A stretch of DNA of 64,000 nucleotides, from positions 62,001-126,000 of the forward strand of contig NZ_OY781368.1 in NCBI RefSeq assembly GCF_963676665.1, in the 5' to 3' direction. Below the pieces are notes generated by a model that saw only the letters and a list, made by a program, of their open reading frames with translations, made no database searches and was not told the DNA's origin. A program made the translations under genes and the position numbers. Shown here piece by piece: positions 52,217-60,941 of the stretch (position 1 is the first letter of the stretch; every line of letters starts with the position of its first letter). The stretch comes from an uncultured Tolumonas sp. GTDB lineage: Bacteria > Pseudomonadota > Gammaproteobacteria > Enterobacterales > Aeromonadaceae.

Positions 52217-53094
52217 GGGCTGTTGATCTTTCGAGGCGAATTATTGAGCGGCATGGCGAATTGATATAATCACTTTCGCCAAAAAACAATCCACACCAAA
52301 TCACCATGCCTCGAATAATGCTAACAGATGAATACTGGTTAAAGCTATCCAGACTCCTGCTTGAAACCGGACGTGTCTATAACAAACCGGAACACCGTAT
52401 GACGCTTGAGGGTATTTTGTACCGAATGCGTGTCGGTTGTCCGTGGCGCGATATCCCCAGTGCTTTTGGCGACTGGAACACGATTTATCGTCGTTTTAAT
52501 CTTTGGTCGAAAAAAGGCGTTCTTCTTCAATTGTTCACAGCACTGAAGCAATCACCTGATTTTGAATGGGAATTTATTGACGGCAGCATTGTTAGAGCTC
52601 ATCAGCATGCCACGGGGGCATCAACACATGAGAGTGAATCGATTGGTAAAAGCCGTGGTGGAAATACAACGAAAATACATTTAGCCGTGGACAGTTATGG
52701 TTTACCCATTGATTTTCTGCTTACCGGTGGTGAGGTTCACGACAGCAAAGCGGCACCAGAATTGATAGCGTGTTTACCGGATGCCGATTTTATTGTGGCT
52801 GACAAAGGTTACGACAGTGAGCCAATTCGGGAGTTGATCAGGACAAAGAATAGTAAACCGGTGATCCCCAGAAAATCGAACTCAAAGCTCGGTAATGCCG
52901 ATATCGATTGGTGTTTATATAAATACCGGCATTTGGTCGAGAATGCGTTTGCAAGACTGAAACATTATCGCGCCATCGCGACACGATATGACAAATTAGC
53001 TCGAAACTATGCCAGCACATTGGCACTGGCCTGTTGCATGATGTGGTTGCCAATGTGAAACGAGTGAAATTTAATCAGCAAAGATCAACAGGCC
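52217..53094 (+). mobile_element. IS5-family element inserted in pflB
   Basis: An 878-bp element with imperfect terminal repeats (GGGCTGTTGATCTTT at the left; GGCCTGTTGATCTTT read inward from the right). It is flanked by the direct repeat CTAG (52213-52216 and 53095-53098), the target duplication usual for IS5 relatives. It holds one transposase gene, in the orientation opposite to pflB. Confidence 0.92.
52306..53058 (+). CDS. IS5-family transposase
   Basis: A 250-residue DDE transposase. The catalytic residues lie in EFIDGSIVRAHQHATG (Asp), FIVADKGYDSEPI (Asp) and RHLVENAFARLKHYRAIATR (Glu in the usual Y-(2)-R-(3)-E-like context). The N-terminal DUF4096-like domain (YRMRVGCPWRDIPSAFGDWN) is typical of this IS5 subgroup. 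Apparently intact, so the element may still move and could excise from pflB. Confidence 0.92.
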   Translation: MPRIMLTDEYWLKLSRLLLETGRVYNKPEHRMTLEGILYRMRVGCPWRDIPSAFGDWNTIYRRFNLWSKKGVLLQLFTALKQSPDFEWEFIDGSIVRAHQHATGASTHESESIGKSRGGNTTKIHLAVDSYGLPIDFLLTGGEVHDSKAAPELIACLPDADFIVADKGYDSEPIRELIRTKNSKPVIPRKSNSKLGNADIDWCLYKYRHLVENAFARLKHYRAIATRYDKLARNYASTLALACCMMWLPM

Positions 53095-53524
53095 CTAGTT
53101 TACGCCCATAGACTTCGCATGATGTTTTAACCATTCGAATGCCACCATTGGCAATGATGCCGCGTTTGAGAGGGGCATCTGTTTGCAAGCCAACTATTTT
53201 TTCCAGTGTTTGATCAATATAACCGGCACCATGAGAAGTGATGGTTGATGGCAGATCTGTATCGAAATCAATCGGTGCATGTGTCCGGTTCTCTTCTTGA
53301 ATCCCCAGCAGTACCTGATCCCAGAGCTTAAGCGTGGATGTCGATGGCCCTGCTAAAAAGGACTCATCGCCCTCATAAGGCGTATAGTTTTTTTGAATAA
53401 ACGCTCGTACATCAACTTCCGATTGCCATGTCCCTTCAGCAAAACCGGTCCATGCGTTGTTTGATACTTCATAGGTAGTTTTCATTCAATAACTCCATAG
53501 TAGTGTTAACGTAAATCCCGAAAT

Positions 53525-53541
53525 ATAGACCGATCGTCTAT
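53525..53541. promoter_or_regulatory. AcuR-type operator 1, upstream of pflB
   Basis: ATAGAC-CGATC-GTCTAT, a perfect inverted repeat 40 bases before the pflB start codon. Same motif as at 53653, 53827 and 54502. Confidence 0.7.
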
Positions 53542-53652
53542 TAATGGATAAAAAATTTTCCGTTCTCAATTTGGCTGAAAAATCCATTCATATGAGTCTT
53601 AACTTCATCACCACGATGGATGTGAATAGGATCAGCTAACTGGAGTGGAATT

Positions 53653-53669
53653 ATAGACCGACCGTCTAT
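53653..53669. promoter_or_regulatory. AcuR-type operator 2, in the pflB-acuR interval
   Basis: ATAGAC-CGACC-GTCTAT, a perfect inverted repeat 168 bases before pflB and 184 bases before acuR. Confidence 0.7.
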
Positions 53670-53826
53670 TTAATGGTGGTACGGTAAAGCGAATTAACCA
53701 TACAGTCAATAAGTCTTTAATCTTCAGGTTGCTTCATTTCGCATGAGGAACACTAAAAATTTTGCAAAATTCGCATTTATTTTGTGCCAAAAAGCAGCCA
53801 AATTGATAAGATAGCCGCAGAGATAT

Positions 53827-53843
53827 ATAGACGATTGGTCGAA
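53827..53843. promoter_or_regulatory. AcuR-type operator 3, at the acuR start
   Basis: ATAGAC-GATTG-GTCGAA, an imperfect copy ending nine bases before the acuR ATG. It fits negative autoregulation. Confidence 0.55.
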
Positions 53844-53852
53844 AATAAAATC

Positions 53853-54485
53853 ATGAGCGAAAACGTTGCCGTTGCTCGGCGGGGCCGGCCCCCTAAAAAG
53901 AATGCCGAAAGCGAAGATATCCGCGCCATGTTAATTCGCAGTGGCACAGTCGCTTTGACGGAAAATAGCTTTGCTACCGTGGGTATCGACGGCATTTTAA
54001 GATCGGTCGGGGTTCCTAAAGGCTCGTTTTATTATTACTTCGAGAGTAAAGAGCAGTTCGGATTAGCGGTGCTGGATAGCTATGCGGGTTACTTTGCGCA
54101 TAAATTGTCTAAAACGATGGGCAATAAAACCCTGCAACCGCTGGAGCGGATTATCGCTTTTCGTGATAGCGCGAAAGAAGGGATGGCTCGTTATGACTAT
54201 AAACGCGGCTGCATCGTGGGTAATCTTGCTCAGGAAATCGGTGTGTTACCTGAAGTATTCCGAGACAGATTGAAAAGTATTTTGGATACATGGCAAGCAA
54301 TCGCCCGTGATTGTCTTAACGATGCGATTGCTGATAACACAATCAATGCGAGCGCAAACACGACCGAGCTGGCCGAGTATTTTTGGACAGGTTGGGAAGG
54401 CGCCGTCATGCGGGCAAAACTGCTTGCGAGCCCAGAACCACTGGATGTATTTATTAAACATTTTTTGGCGGGATTGCCCCGCTAA
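53853..54485 (+). CDS. acuR: TetR-family acrylate regulator AcuR
   Basis: A 210-residue TetR-family repressor. The N-terminus carries RRGRPPKKN and the helix-turn-helix SFATVGIDGILRSVGVPKGS followed by FYYYFESKEQFG. The ligand domain EGMARYDYKRGCIVGNLAQE, then WTGWEGAVMRAKL strongly resembles AcuR of Rhodobacter, which represses acuI and is released by acrylate. ATG 53853 is used; an earlier in-frame codon (53784) would include an operator. It is followed 45 bases later by acuI. Four copies of a TAGAC-N5-GTCTA palindrome lie in the neighbourhood. Confidence 0.85.
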   Translation: MSENVAVARRGRPPKKNAESEDIRAMLIRSGTVALTENSFATVGIDGILRSVGVPKGSFYYYFESKEQFGLAVLDSYAGYFAHKLSKTMGNKTLQPLERIIAFRDSAKEGMARYDYKRGCIVGNLAQEIGVLPEVFRDRLKSILDTWQAIARDCLNDAIADNTINASANTTELAEYFWTGWEGAVMRAKLLASPEPLDVFIKHFLAGLPR

Positions 54486-54501
54486 TTTTTTTTCAAATTA
54501 A

Positions 54502-54518
54502 CTAGACGATCAGTCTAT
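54502..54518. promoter_or_regulatory. AcuR-type operator 4, before acuI
   Basis: CTAGAC-GATCA-GTCTAT lies 12 bases before the acuI ATG, between acuR and acuI, so acuI has its own regulated promoter or a roadblock site. Confidence 0.65.
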
Positions 54519-54529
54519 ATTGAGGCGTT

Positions 54530-55516
54530 ATGTATAAAGCTATTGTCGTCAACAAAGACCCGGCAGGTTATCACTGTGAACTCAAAACAGTAGAGGACGA
54601 GACCTTGCCGCAAGGGGATGTCACGATCCAAGTTCAATATTCATCGTTGAATTATAAAGATGGATTAGCTATTTCAGGTAAAGGCCCGATCATCCGACAG
54701 TTTCCTATGGTGCCGGGGATCGATCTGGCGGGGACAGTTCTTCATTCCGACTCATCTGCTTTTTCAGTGGGCGAGCCTGTTGTATTAACTGGCTGGGGGG
54801 TTGGTGAAAAACACCCCGGTGGGCTGGCACAAAAAGCTCGAGTGAATAGTCAATGGTTAATTAAAAAGCCGGAGTCGCTCACAATGCAACAGGCGATGGC
54901 TGTTGGAACGGCAGGTTTCACAGCGATGTTGTGTGTGAATGCGTTAGAAAAACAAGGTATAACACCAGAGAAAGGTAGTGTGCTTGTTACGGGGGCGAAT
55001 GGCGGGGTTGGTGCATTTGCTGTGAGTTTCCTTTCTCGGCTTGGCTATAAGGTTGTTGGGTCGACTGGTCGCCCGGAAGAAAGTGATTTTCTTATGAATG
55101 ATTTGGGCGCTAGCGAAGTCATTCATCGCGCCGAACTTTCCCAACCAGGTAAACCATTGCAAAAAGAGAAATGGGCTGCGGTGATCGATACCGTGGGTAG
55201 CCATACTCTGGCCAATGCGTGTGCGAGTGTTATCTATGGTGGTGTTGTGGCTGCATGCGGTATGGCCCAAGGCATGGATCTACCTGCATCCGTTGCACCC
55301 TTTATATTACGAGGTGTCACGCTTGTTGGTGTCGATAGTGTCATGTATCCGCAAGCAGGGCGTCAGGCCGTTTGGGAACGCATTGCAAGCTTAGCAGATG
55401 AACATTTGCTCAATAAAATTTCCACGACTGTTTCGCTGGATCAAGTTAAAGAAATGGCTGAAAAACTACTTGAGGGCAAAGTACGTGGTCGGTTAGTTGT
55501 TAACTGCCAAGCATAA
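54530..55516 (+). CDS. acuI: Acrylyl-CoA reductase AcuI (YhdH family)
   Basis: A 328-residue MDR-family reductase, zinc-free. Family marks: YSSLNYKDGLAISGKGPIIR, PGIDLAGTVLHSDSSAF, GTAGFTAMLCVNALEKQG, the NADPH motif LVTGANGGVGAFAVSFLSRL and the C-terminal EGKVRGRLVV. It reduces the toxic acrylyl-CoA to propionyl-CoA, using NADPH. GAGG lies five bases before the ATG. It pairs with acuR, as in acrylate and DMSP-linked clusters; no DMSP lyase or acrylate-CoA ligase is in this window. Confidence 0.9.
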   Translation: MYKAIVVNKDPAGYHCELKTVEDETLPQGDVTIQVQYSSLNYKDGLAISGKGPIIRQFPMVPGIDLAGTVLHSDSSAFSVGEPVVLTGWGVGEKHPGGLAQKARVNSQWLIKKPESLTMQQAMAVGTAGFTAMLCVNALEKQGITPEKGSVLVTGANGGVGAFAVSFLSRLGYKVVGSTGRPEESDFLMNDLGASEVIHRAELSQPGKPLQKEKWAAVIDTVGSHTLANACASVIYGGVVAACGMAQGMDLPASVAPFILRGVTLVGVDSVMYPQAGRQAVWERIASLADEHLLNKISTTVSLDQVKEMAEKLLEGKVRGRLVVNCQA

Positions 55517-55529
55517 ATAAACTGTAATT

Positions 55530-55556
55530 ATCCGGCTCACAATCTCTGAGCCGGAT
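55530..55556 (+). terminator. Hairpin after acuI
   Basis: The stem ATCCGGCTC/GAGCCGGAT has a nine-base loop, 13 bases after the acuI stop. No strong T-run follows. Confidence 0.5.
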
Positions 55557-55622
55557 GCAAAATAGTCAATATGAGTGCACACTCTTTTGGTCTTAATGCG
55601 GTGCCACATTCATAACAATGTT

Positions 55623-55807
55623 TCATGACCACTCCTTCAGAATGGGCAGCATGCTACCCATGTCAATTAACACGATATTCTCTTCATCTAACACGATATT
55701 CTCTTTATCCACCCCGGCAATGATCATGTTTTGATTCGGGGTAATTCGGAAATCACCGGTGTGAATTTTAGCAAGCTCAGCGATGCCCGTTTTCAACGTT
55801 TTCTCCG
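55623..55807 (-). pseudogene. Sulfite reductase hemoprotein (cysI-like) fragment
   Basis: On the minus strand the frame reads [20 protein letters not shown], then [17 protein letters not shown], matching the T..I..IAK.H.GDFR.T.NQN.IIAGV segment of sulfite reductase beta subunits. A tandem duplication (EENIVL repeated) and a new stop follow. There is no start or upstream half. An even shorter frame after it ([15 protein letters not shown]) resembles the zinc ribbon at the N-terminus of a Nudix protein. Both look like deletion scars downstream of cydX. Confidence 0.55.
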
Positions 55808-55829
55808 GTGTGGTCGATCAAGCGACTAC

Positions 55830-55973
55830 TCATAACGTTAGCTCTGCTGCATCGGTTTCACGACTAACCGCAGTTTGTTTCGCGGGCTTGCTTCTGACAT
55901 CGACCCACATCACGGCAATTAAACCGACACCGAGTGAGAGCAACACGGCGATGATCCAAACGAAATACCACAT
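55830..55973 (-). CDS. cydX: Cytochrome bd subunit CydX
   Basis: A 47-residue single-helix protein, MWYFVWIIAVLLSLGVGLIA, matching CydX, with an acidic end. CydX stabilises the haem sites of cytochrome bd oxidase. It lies 18 bases after cydB with AAGGAG before its ATG, and is the last gene of the cydABX operon. Too short for ordinary gene callers. Confidence 0.88.
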   Translation of the reverse strand: MWYFVWIIAVLLSLGVGLIAVMWVDVRSKPAKQTAVSRETDAAELTL

Positions 55974-55990
55974 GAGTTTTCTCCTTCTCG

Positions 55991-57121
55991 TTAATACAAA
56001 CCGTGACTGTTTTCTTTCACCTGTTGCGTGGTGACTTTGCCGCGCATGACGCGATAAACCCAGGTGGTGTAGAACAGGTTGATCGGCATGATGATCAGCA
56101 CAATGCCGAACATGATGAGTAACGTGAGCTTGCTGGAAGTGCCATCCCACAAGGTGATGCTGCTGGTTGGGTCGAGCGACGATGGCAACACAAACGGGAA
56201 CAGGGCAACGGCCACAGTCAGCAGCATCAGTGCACAGGTTGAACCGGTTGCCAGAAATGCCGCGACCGCGTTGCCGCGCAAATTAAACAGTAGCGTGATC
56301 AGTGGCATCAGCAATGCCAGTACAGGGACGATCAGCAGCAGTGGTTTCTGGTAGTAATTTTCCAGCCAACCATGGTCGGCGATCGCCACGTGTTTCATCA
56401 GTGGAGTTATCACTCCATTTGGCGATACTTGCTCAGTGATGATATAGCCGGGCACGGTCTTGGTGATGATCAGGGCTGTCAGCACCATGCTGATCACGCT
56501 GAGATACGCAAAAATATGCACAGTGCGTCGGGCGCGTTCACGCAATACCCCGTCGGTTTTGGTTTGTAGAAAGGCCGCGCCGTGTAACACCATCAGTACA
56601 ATCGCCATCACAATAGTGCTGACTAACAACGGCAGATTGAGGTTAAATTCACCGTAGAAGATGTGCATTTCGTTATCAAAACGAAACGGGGAACCTTGGA
56701 GCATAAAACCCAGTGTGCCGCCCAGCATCATAGTTGGTAATAATCCACCCACGAACAAGGCGCGATCCCAGTTCGTGCGCCATTTTGCGGAAGGCAATTT
56801 GCTACGGTAATCGAACCCGACCGGGCGTAAGAACAGGCCAAATAACAGGAACATAAACGGCACATACAACACGGAAAAAGCTGCCGCATAGACCACGGGC
56901 CACGCCGCAAACAGCGCACCTGCACCGGCAATGAGCCAGACTTGATTACCTTCCCACGTTGGGCCCACCGAGTTCAGCAACACACGGCGTTCATCATCGT
57001 TTTTTGCCAGAAAGGGCAGCAACATACCGATGCCTAAATCAAAACCGTCCATGATGACAAAGCCAATCACCATAAAGGCAACCAGCCCCCACCAGATCAA
57101 TTTCAGTAATTCGTAATCCAT
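55991..57121 (-). CDS. cydB: Cytochrome bd oxidase subunit II
   Basis: A 376-residue membrane protein with about eight to nine helices. Family marks: [25 protein letters not shown]-type [40 protein letters not shown] and [12 protein letters not shown]. It is the partner of CydA in quinol oxidation and O2 reduction at high affinity. It starts 12 bases after cydA; the operon order cydA-cydB-cydX is canonical. Confidence 0.95.
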   Translation of the reverse strand: MDYELLKLIWWGLVAFMVIGFVIMDGFDLGIGMLLPFLAKNDDERRVLLNSVGPTWEGNQVWLIAGAGALFAAWPVVYAAAFSVLYVPFMFLLFGLFLRPVGFDYRSKLPSAKWRTNWDRALFVGGLLPTMMLGGTLGFMLQGSPFRFDNEMHIFYGEFNLNLPLLVSTIVMAIVLMVLHGAAFLQTKTDGVLRERARRTVHIFAYLSVISMVLTALIITKTVPGYIITEQVSPNGVITPLMKHVAIADHGWLENYYQKPLLLIVPVLALLMPLITLLFNLRGNAVAAFLATGSTCALMLLTVAVALFPFVLPSSLDPTSSITLWDGTSSKLTLLIMFGIVLIIMPINLFYTTWVYRVMRGKVTTQQVKENSHGLY

Positions 57122-57133
57122 CTCTGACTCCTG

Positions 57134-58684
57134 TTAGTGAGCGGTTTCGTTGTGATAACGACCGGTGTGTAAGCTGGCGGGGCCTTTGCGAATGAAATGA
57201 CGCATCAATCCCATTTCAATCACCAGCAACGTGGAATAGATCAGGAAAATCGAGACAAGACTGAAGGTCAGCTGACCCACAGTGAGGTTGGAAACAGAGG
57301 CTGCGGTCGGTAACACGTGCGTGATGGTCCACGGTTGGCGGCCAAATTCCGCGACAAACCAGCCTGCTTCAATCGCCACCCAAGGTAGAGGAATGGCGTA
57401 CAACAGTGCGCGTAACAGCCATCTGCGTTGCAATAATTGATTGCGCAGTAATGACCACAATGCGAGACCGAACAAGGCAGTCATCGCCACACCAGCCCCC
57501 ACCATCAGACGAAATGCAAAAAACATAGGTGCTACTTGTGGAATGGTGTCTTTCGCGGCTTGCTTGATCTGTGCCTCGGTCGCATCAGTGACCTTGGCGG
57601 TGTAGGCTTTCAGCAGTAATCCGTAACCTAAGTCACTTTTGTGTGCCTGAAAGGTCGCATCCGCCGATTGATCGCCTGCGCGTAAGCGCTGCAAGGCGTC
57701 ATAAGCCACCATGCCATACCGAATACGCGTTTCATTTTCCGCTTTCAGCTCAATCAACCCTTTCACAGGGGTATTAAGAGAACGAGTGGCGATAACGCCC
57801 ATGGCATAAGGGATTTTGATCGCAAAATGGGTGGTTTCAGCTTCTTGATCGGGAAAGCCAAACAGCGTGAAAGCCGCGGGGGCCTCTTCGGTATGCCATT
57901 CGGCCTCCATCGCTGCCAGTTTGGCAGGCTGAGTTTTACCCACTTCAACACCCGATTCATCACCGAGGATCACCAGAAAAAACACCGCTGCACAGCCAAA
58001 ACCCGCACCCGCTGCAAATGAGCGTTTGGCAAATTCAATATCGCGCTGTTTGAGCAGATACCACGAAGAGACACCCAGTACGAACATCGATGCGGCGACA
58101 TATCCGGCGGTCACGGTGTGAATGAATTTCACCTGCGCCATGGGGTTGAAAATCACCGCTGCAATGTCGGTGAGCTCCATACGCGAGGTCACCATATTGA
58201 ACTCAGCACCGACCGGGTGTTGCATCCAACCGTTAGCGACCAAGATCCACAAGGCGGATAAGTTGGAACCAAGTGCCACTAAGGCGGTGACCATCAAATG
58301 CTTGCGCGGGGAAAGACGATCCCAGCCAAAAAAGAACAAACCCACGAGGGTGGATTCGAGAAAGAATGCCATCAACCCTTCGACGGCCAGCGGGGTGCCA
58401 AAAATATCGCCGACATAATGCGAGTAATAGGCCCAGTTTGTACCGAACTGAAATTCCAGTGTGATACCCGTGGTGACGCCCATAACAAAGTTAATGCCGA
58501 ACAGTTTTCCCCAAAACTTGGTCATATCCCGGTAAATGACGTTACGGGTCATGACATAAGCCGCTTCCATGATCACCAGTAGCCACGAAAGCCCCAAGGT
58601 CAGGGGGACAAAAATAAAGTGGAACATCGCCGTTGCGCCAAATTGCAGGCGCGAAAGGCTGACAACATCATCAGGTAAGAACAT
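57134..58684 (-). CDS. cydA: Cytochrome bd oxidase subunit I
   Basis: A 516-residue membrane protein with nine helices. His ligands and the quinol loop are present (SRLQFGATAMFHFIFVPLTL; GRQPWTITHVLPT). The Q-loop is of the long type, as in E. coli (EAPAAFTLFGFPDQEAETTH... to KDTIPQVAPMFFAFR). It oxidises quinol and reduces O2 to water at low oxygen. ATG 58684 with AGGA eight bases upstream is preferred over an in-frame codon 23 residues earlier. It is divergent from the MocR regulator. Confidence 0.95.
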   Translation of the reverse strand: MFLPDDVVSLSRLQFGATAMFHFIFVPLTLGLSWLLVIMEAAYVMTRNVIYRDMTKFWGKLFGINFVMGVTTGITLEFQFGTNWAYYSHYVGDIFGTPLAVEGLMAFFLESTLVGLFFFGWDRLSPRKHLMVTALVALGSNLSALWILVANGWMQHPVGAEFNMVTSRMELTDIAAVIFNPMAQVKFIHTVTAGYVAASMFVLGVSSWYLLKQRDIEFAKRSFAAGAGFGCAAVFFLVILGDESGVEVGKTQPAKLAAMEAEWHTEEAPAAFTLFGFPDQEAETTHFAIKIPYAMGVIATRSLNTPVKGLIELKAENETRIRYGMVAYDALQRLRAGDQSADATFQAHKSDLGYGLLLKAYTAKVTDATEAQIKQAAKDTIPQVAPMFFAFRLMVGAGVAMTALFGLALWSLLRNQLLQRRWLLRALLYAIPLPWVAIEAGWFVAEFGRQPWTITHVLPTAASVSNLTVGQLTFSLVSIFLIYSTLLVIEMGLMRHFIRKGPASLHTGRYHNETAH

Positions 58685-58815
58685 GTCACATCCTTCAGAA
58701 AGAAACAGAGCGCGGAAAAAGTGCGATCCATACTGAGGATGTAATTTGAGCATGCTATGCTACTACTGTTACAGATACAGATTATGAGATAAATAGCTAT
58801 AACAGATGGTGGTTT

Positions 58816-60216
58816 ATGGGGCGTTATGAATTACTGGCAGAACAGATAAAAGCACAAATTCTGAATAAGATTTGGCGACCCGGCGAACGAATTCCTTCGA
58901 TTAGGCAGTGTTGTAAAACGGCAGAGTTAAGCCCCATGACGGTATTACAAGCCTATCAGTTGCTGGAAAGTCAGGGCTGGATCTACGCACGGCCAAAATC
59001 CGGCTATTTTGTTTCGCATCAGACGCTGAATTTGCCAGAACCCTCTCGTCAGCCGGTAAAACTGCAATCCACGCAGGTGGATATCAATGATATTCTTTTC
59101 GATGTATTACAGAACACCAAAGACAATTCGTTGGTACAACTGGGCTCCGCATTTCCTGATCCGCAACTGTTTCCTTTGAAGGCGTTAACCCGTTCGCTGG
59201 CCAGTAGCAGCCGAAAAATGTCACCGTTTAGCGCGGTATCTAACCTGCCACCGGGTAATGAACCTCTACGGCAGATCATTGCACAGCGTTACGCACAAAA
59301 AGGAATTCAAATTAACCCCAATGAAATTGTTATCACATCGGGTGGCATGGAATCTTTAAACTTAAGTTTGCAGGCGGTGACGCAACCTGGTGATTTAGTG
59401 GCTATTGAGTCTCCGACATTTTATGGCGCCCTGCAGGCTATCGAGCGTTTAAAGTTAAAAGCGGTTGAGATCCCGACACATCCACGTACTGGCGTTGATC
59501 TCAATGTGTTGGCTCAATCATTACAGCAATTGCCAATCAAAGCTTGCTGGTTCATGACCTCGTTTCAAAACCCGCTGGGGTTTTGTATGTCGCAGGAAGA
59601 TAAGCGTGATTTGGTGAGTATGTTGTCGCTCTATCATGTGCCGTTGATTGAAGATGATGTTTATGGCGAACTGTATTTTGGGAGTAAACAACCATTACCG
59701 GCAAAAGCCTACGATACTCAAAGCACAGTTTTACATTGTTCTTCCTTTTCTAAATGCCTGTCACCAGGTTTTCGCGTTGGTTGGGTGGCAGCAGGGGCAC
59801 ATGCTGAAAAAATTCAGCGTCTACAACTGATGTCAACGTTATCGGCGTCGATCCCAACCCAACTGGCTTTAAATGAATATCTACGCTCTGGTGGGTTTGA
59901 TGCTCATCTGCGGCGATTAAGACGAACCTTAGAGCAACGCCAGCACCAGATGCTGCAAGCGATTCAATATTATTTACCTGATAATGTGAAAGTCACACAG
60001 CCAGAAGGTGGGTATTTTCTCTGGCTGGAATTTGCCCAAGAGGTCGACAGCTTTGCGTTATATCAGAAATTTCTAGCTGAAAAAGTGGCGATTGCACCGG
60101 GCATTCTGTTTTCCAGCCAGAAGCAATATACCCACCATATTCGAATTAATTATGCCTTACCGTGGAATAGCAGAGTTGAAAATGCTACCGCTTTGCTTGG
60201 TCGGTTGTTGGGGTAG
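58816..60216 (+). CDS. MocR-type regulator (GntR domain plus aminotransferase domain)
   Basis: A 466-residue fusion. The N-terminal GntR winged helix (PGERIPSIRQCCKTAELSPM, then TVLQAYQLLESQGWIYARP) is followed by a fold-type I aminotransferase domain. The PLP-binding Lys lies in HCSSFSKCLSPGFRVGW. Similar proteins regulate PLP or amino acid genes; the target is unknown, and cydA lies divergently with a 130-base gap. The start at 58816 is preceded by GGTGG only. Convergent with eda. Confidence 0.85.
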   Translation: MGRYELLAEQIKAQILNKIWRPGERIPSIRQCCKTAELSPMTVLQAYQLLESQGWIYARPKSGYFVSHQTLNLPEPSRQPVKLQSTQVDINDILFDVLQNTKDNSLVQLGSAFPDPQLFPLKALTRSLASSSRKMSPFSAVSNLPPGNEPLRQIIAQRYAQKGIQINPNEIVITSGGMESLNLSLQAVTQPGDLVAIESPTFYGALQAIERLKLKAVEIPTHPRTGVDLNVLAQSLQQLPIKACWFMTSFQNPLGFCMSQEDKRDLVSMLSLYHVPLIEDDVYGELYFGSKQPLPAKAYDTQSTVLHCSSFSKCLSPGFRVGWVAAGAHAEKIQRLQLMSTLSASIPTQLALNEYLRSGGFDAHLRRLRRTLEQRQHQMLQAIQYYLPDNVKVTQPEGGYFLWLEFAQEVDSFALYQKFLAEKVAIAPGILFSSQKQYTHHIRINYALPWNSRVENATALLGRLLG

Positions 60217-60278
60217 CTACTTCTGCCATTCCAGTATGAAACGTTATTCATCTCCTACGGTTCGGATCACCGAAATGA

Positions 60279-60926
60279 CTAACGGCGTAGCGATTTAACC
60301 AACTCAACCGCGTCTGTGGATAATTGCGTTACACGTTGCCAGTCACCTTGTTTCAGCGCATCGGCTGGTAACATCCACGATCCGCCCACGGTTCCCACGC
60401 AAGAAAGTGCCAGATAGTCATGCACGTTTTTCGGGCTGATGCCGCCAGTCGGGCAAAACCGAATTTGTGGCAAGGGTGCTGAAATCGCCTTTAACGCCGG
60501 TGCTCCGCCGTTGGCTTCTGCCGGGAAAAACTTCAGATGATCATAACCCAGACTGTATGCAGCCATAATTTCACTCGGCGTGGCGACACCCGGAATTAGC
60601 GGTACTGCATGCTTACGGGCATGTTGCAGTAATTCAGTGGTACAGCCGGGAGAGATCACAAACTGCGCACTGGCTTCAACGGCGGCATCATACTGTTGTG
60701 GATTCAGCACGGTGCCGGCACCGACTAGCGCATCCGGCAACGCTTCCCGGATCGCTTTGATGGCTTGCAACGCAGCAGGGGTGCGCAGTGTCACTTCATA
60801 TACGGTGATGCCACCCGCAGCCAGTGCTTGAGTCATCGGCACCGCTTGATTCAGATCATCGATCACCATAACCGGAACCAGCGGAGAGGCGGCGAAAATC
60901 GCGGCCGGAGATAAATTCCAATTCAT
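60279..60926 (-). CDS. eda: KDPG aldolase
   Basis: A 215-residue class I aldolase of the Entner-Doudoroff pathway. The TIM-barrel marks are LVPVMVIDDLNQAVPMTQAL, GAGTVLNPQQYDAAVEASAQ and the Schiff-base Lys in YDHLKFFPAEANGG. RFCPTGGISPKN binds the phosphate. It splits 2-keto-3-deoxy-6-phosphogluconate into pyruvate and glyceraldehyde-3-phosphate. ATG 60926 has AAGGA upstream. It lies 15 bases after edd, making a two-gene core of the operon. Confidence 0.93.
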   Translation of the reverse strand: MNWNLSPAAIFAASPLVPVMVIDDLNQAVPMTQALAAGGITVYEVTLRTPAALQAIKAIREALPDALVGAGTVLNPQQYDAAVEASAQFVISPGCTTELLQHARKHAVPLIPGVATPSEIMAAYSLGYDHLKFFPAEANGGAPALKAISAPLPQIRFCPTGGISPKNVHDYLALSCVGTVGGSWMLPADALKQGDWQRVTQLSTDAVELVKSLRR

Positions 60927-60941
60927 CTTTTTTCCTTGCAA

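Larger units (their letters stand above)
50321..53485 (-). pseudogene. pflB: Pyruvate formate-lyase, split by an IS5-family insertion
   Basis: The N-terminal part (53485-53095) and the C-terminal part (52216-50321) join exactly to a 760-residue enzyme when the IS and one CTAG copy are removed; the joint reads [12 protein letters not shown]. The catalytic pair of Cys is in [10 protein letters not shown], the glycyl radical site in [12 protein letters not shown], and the rest is close to E. coli PflB. It cleaves pyruvate with CoA to acetyl-CoA and formate under anoxia. The C-terminal part keeps an open frame up to the IS. No activating-enzyme gene is next to it. Two AcuR-type palindromes lie upstream. 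Confidence 0.93.
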
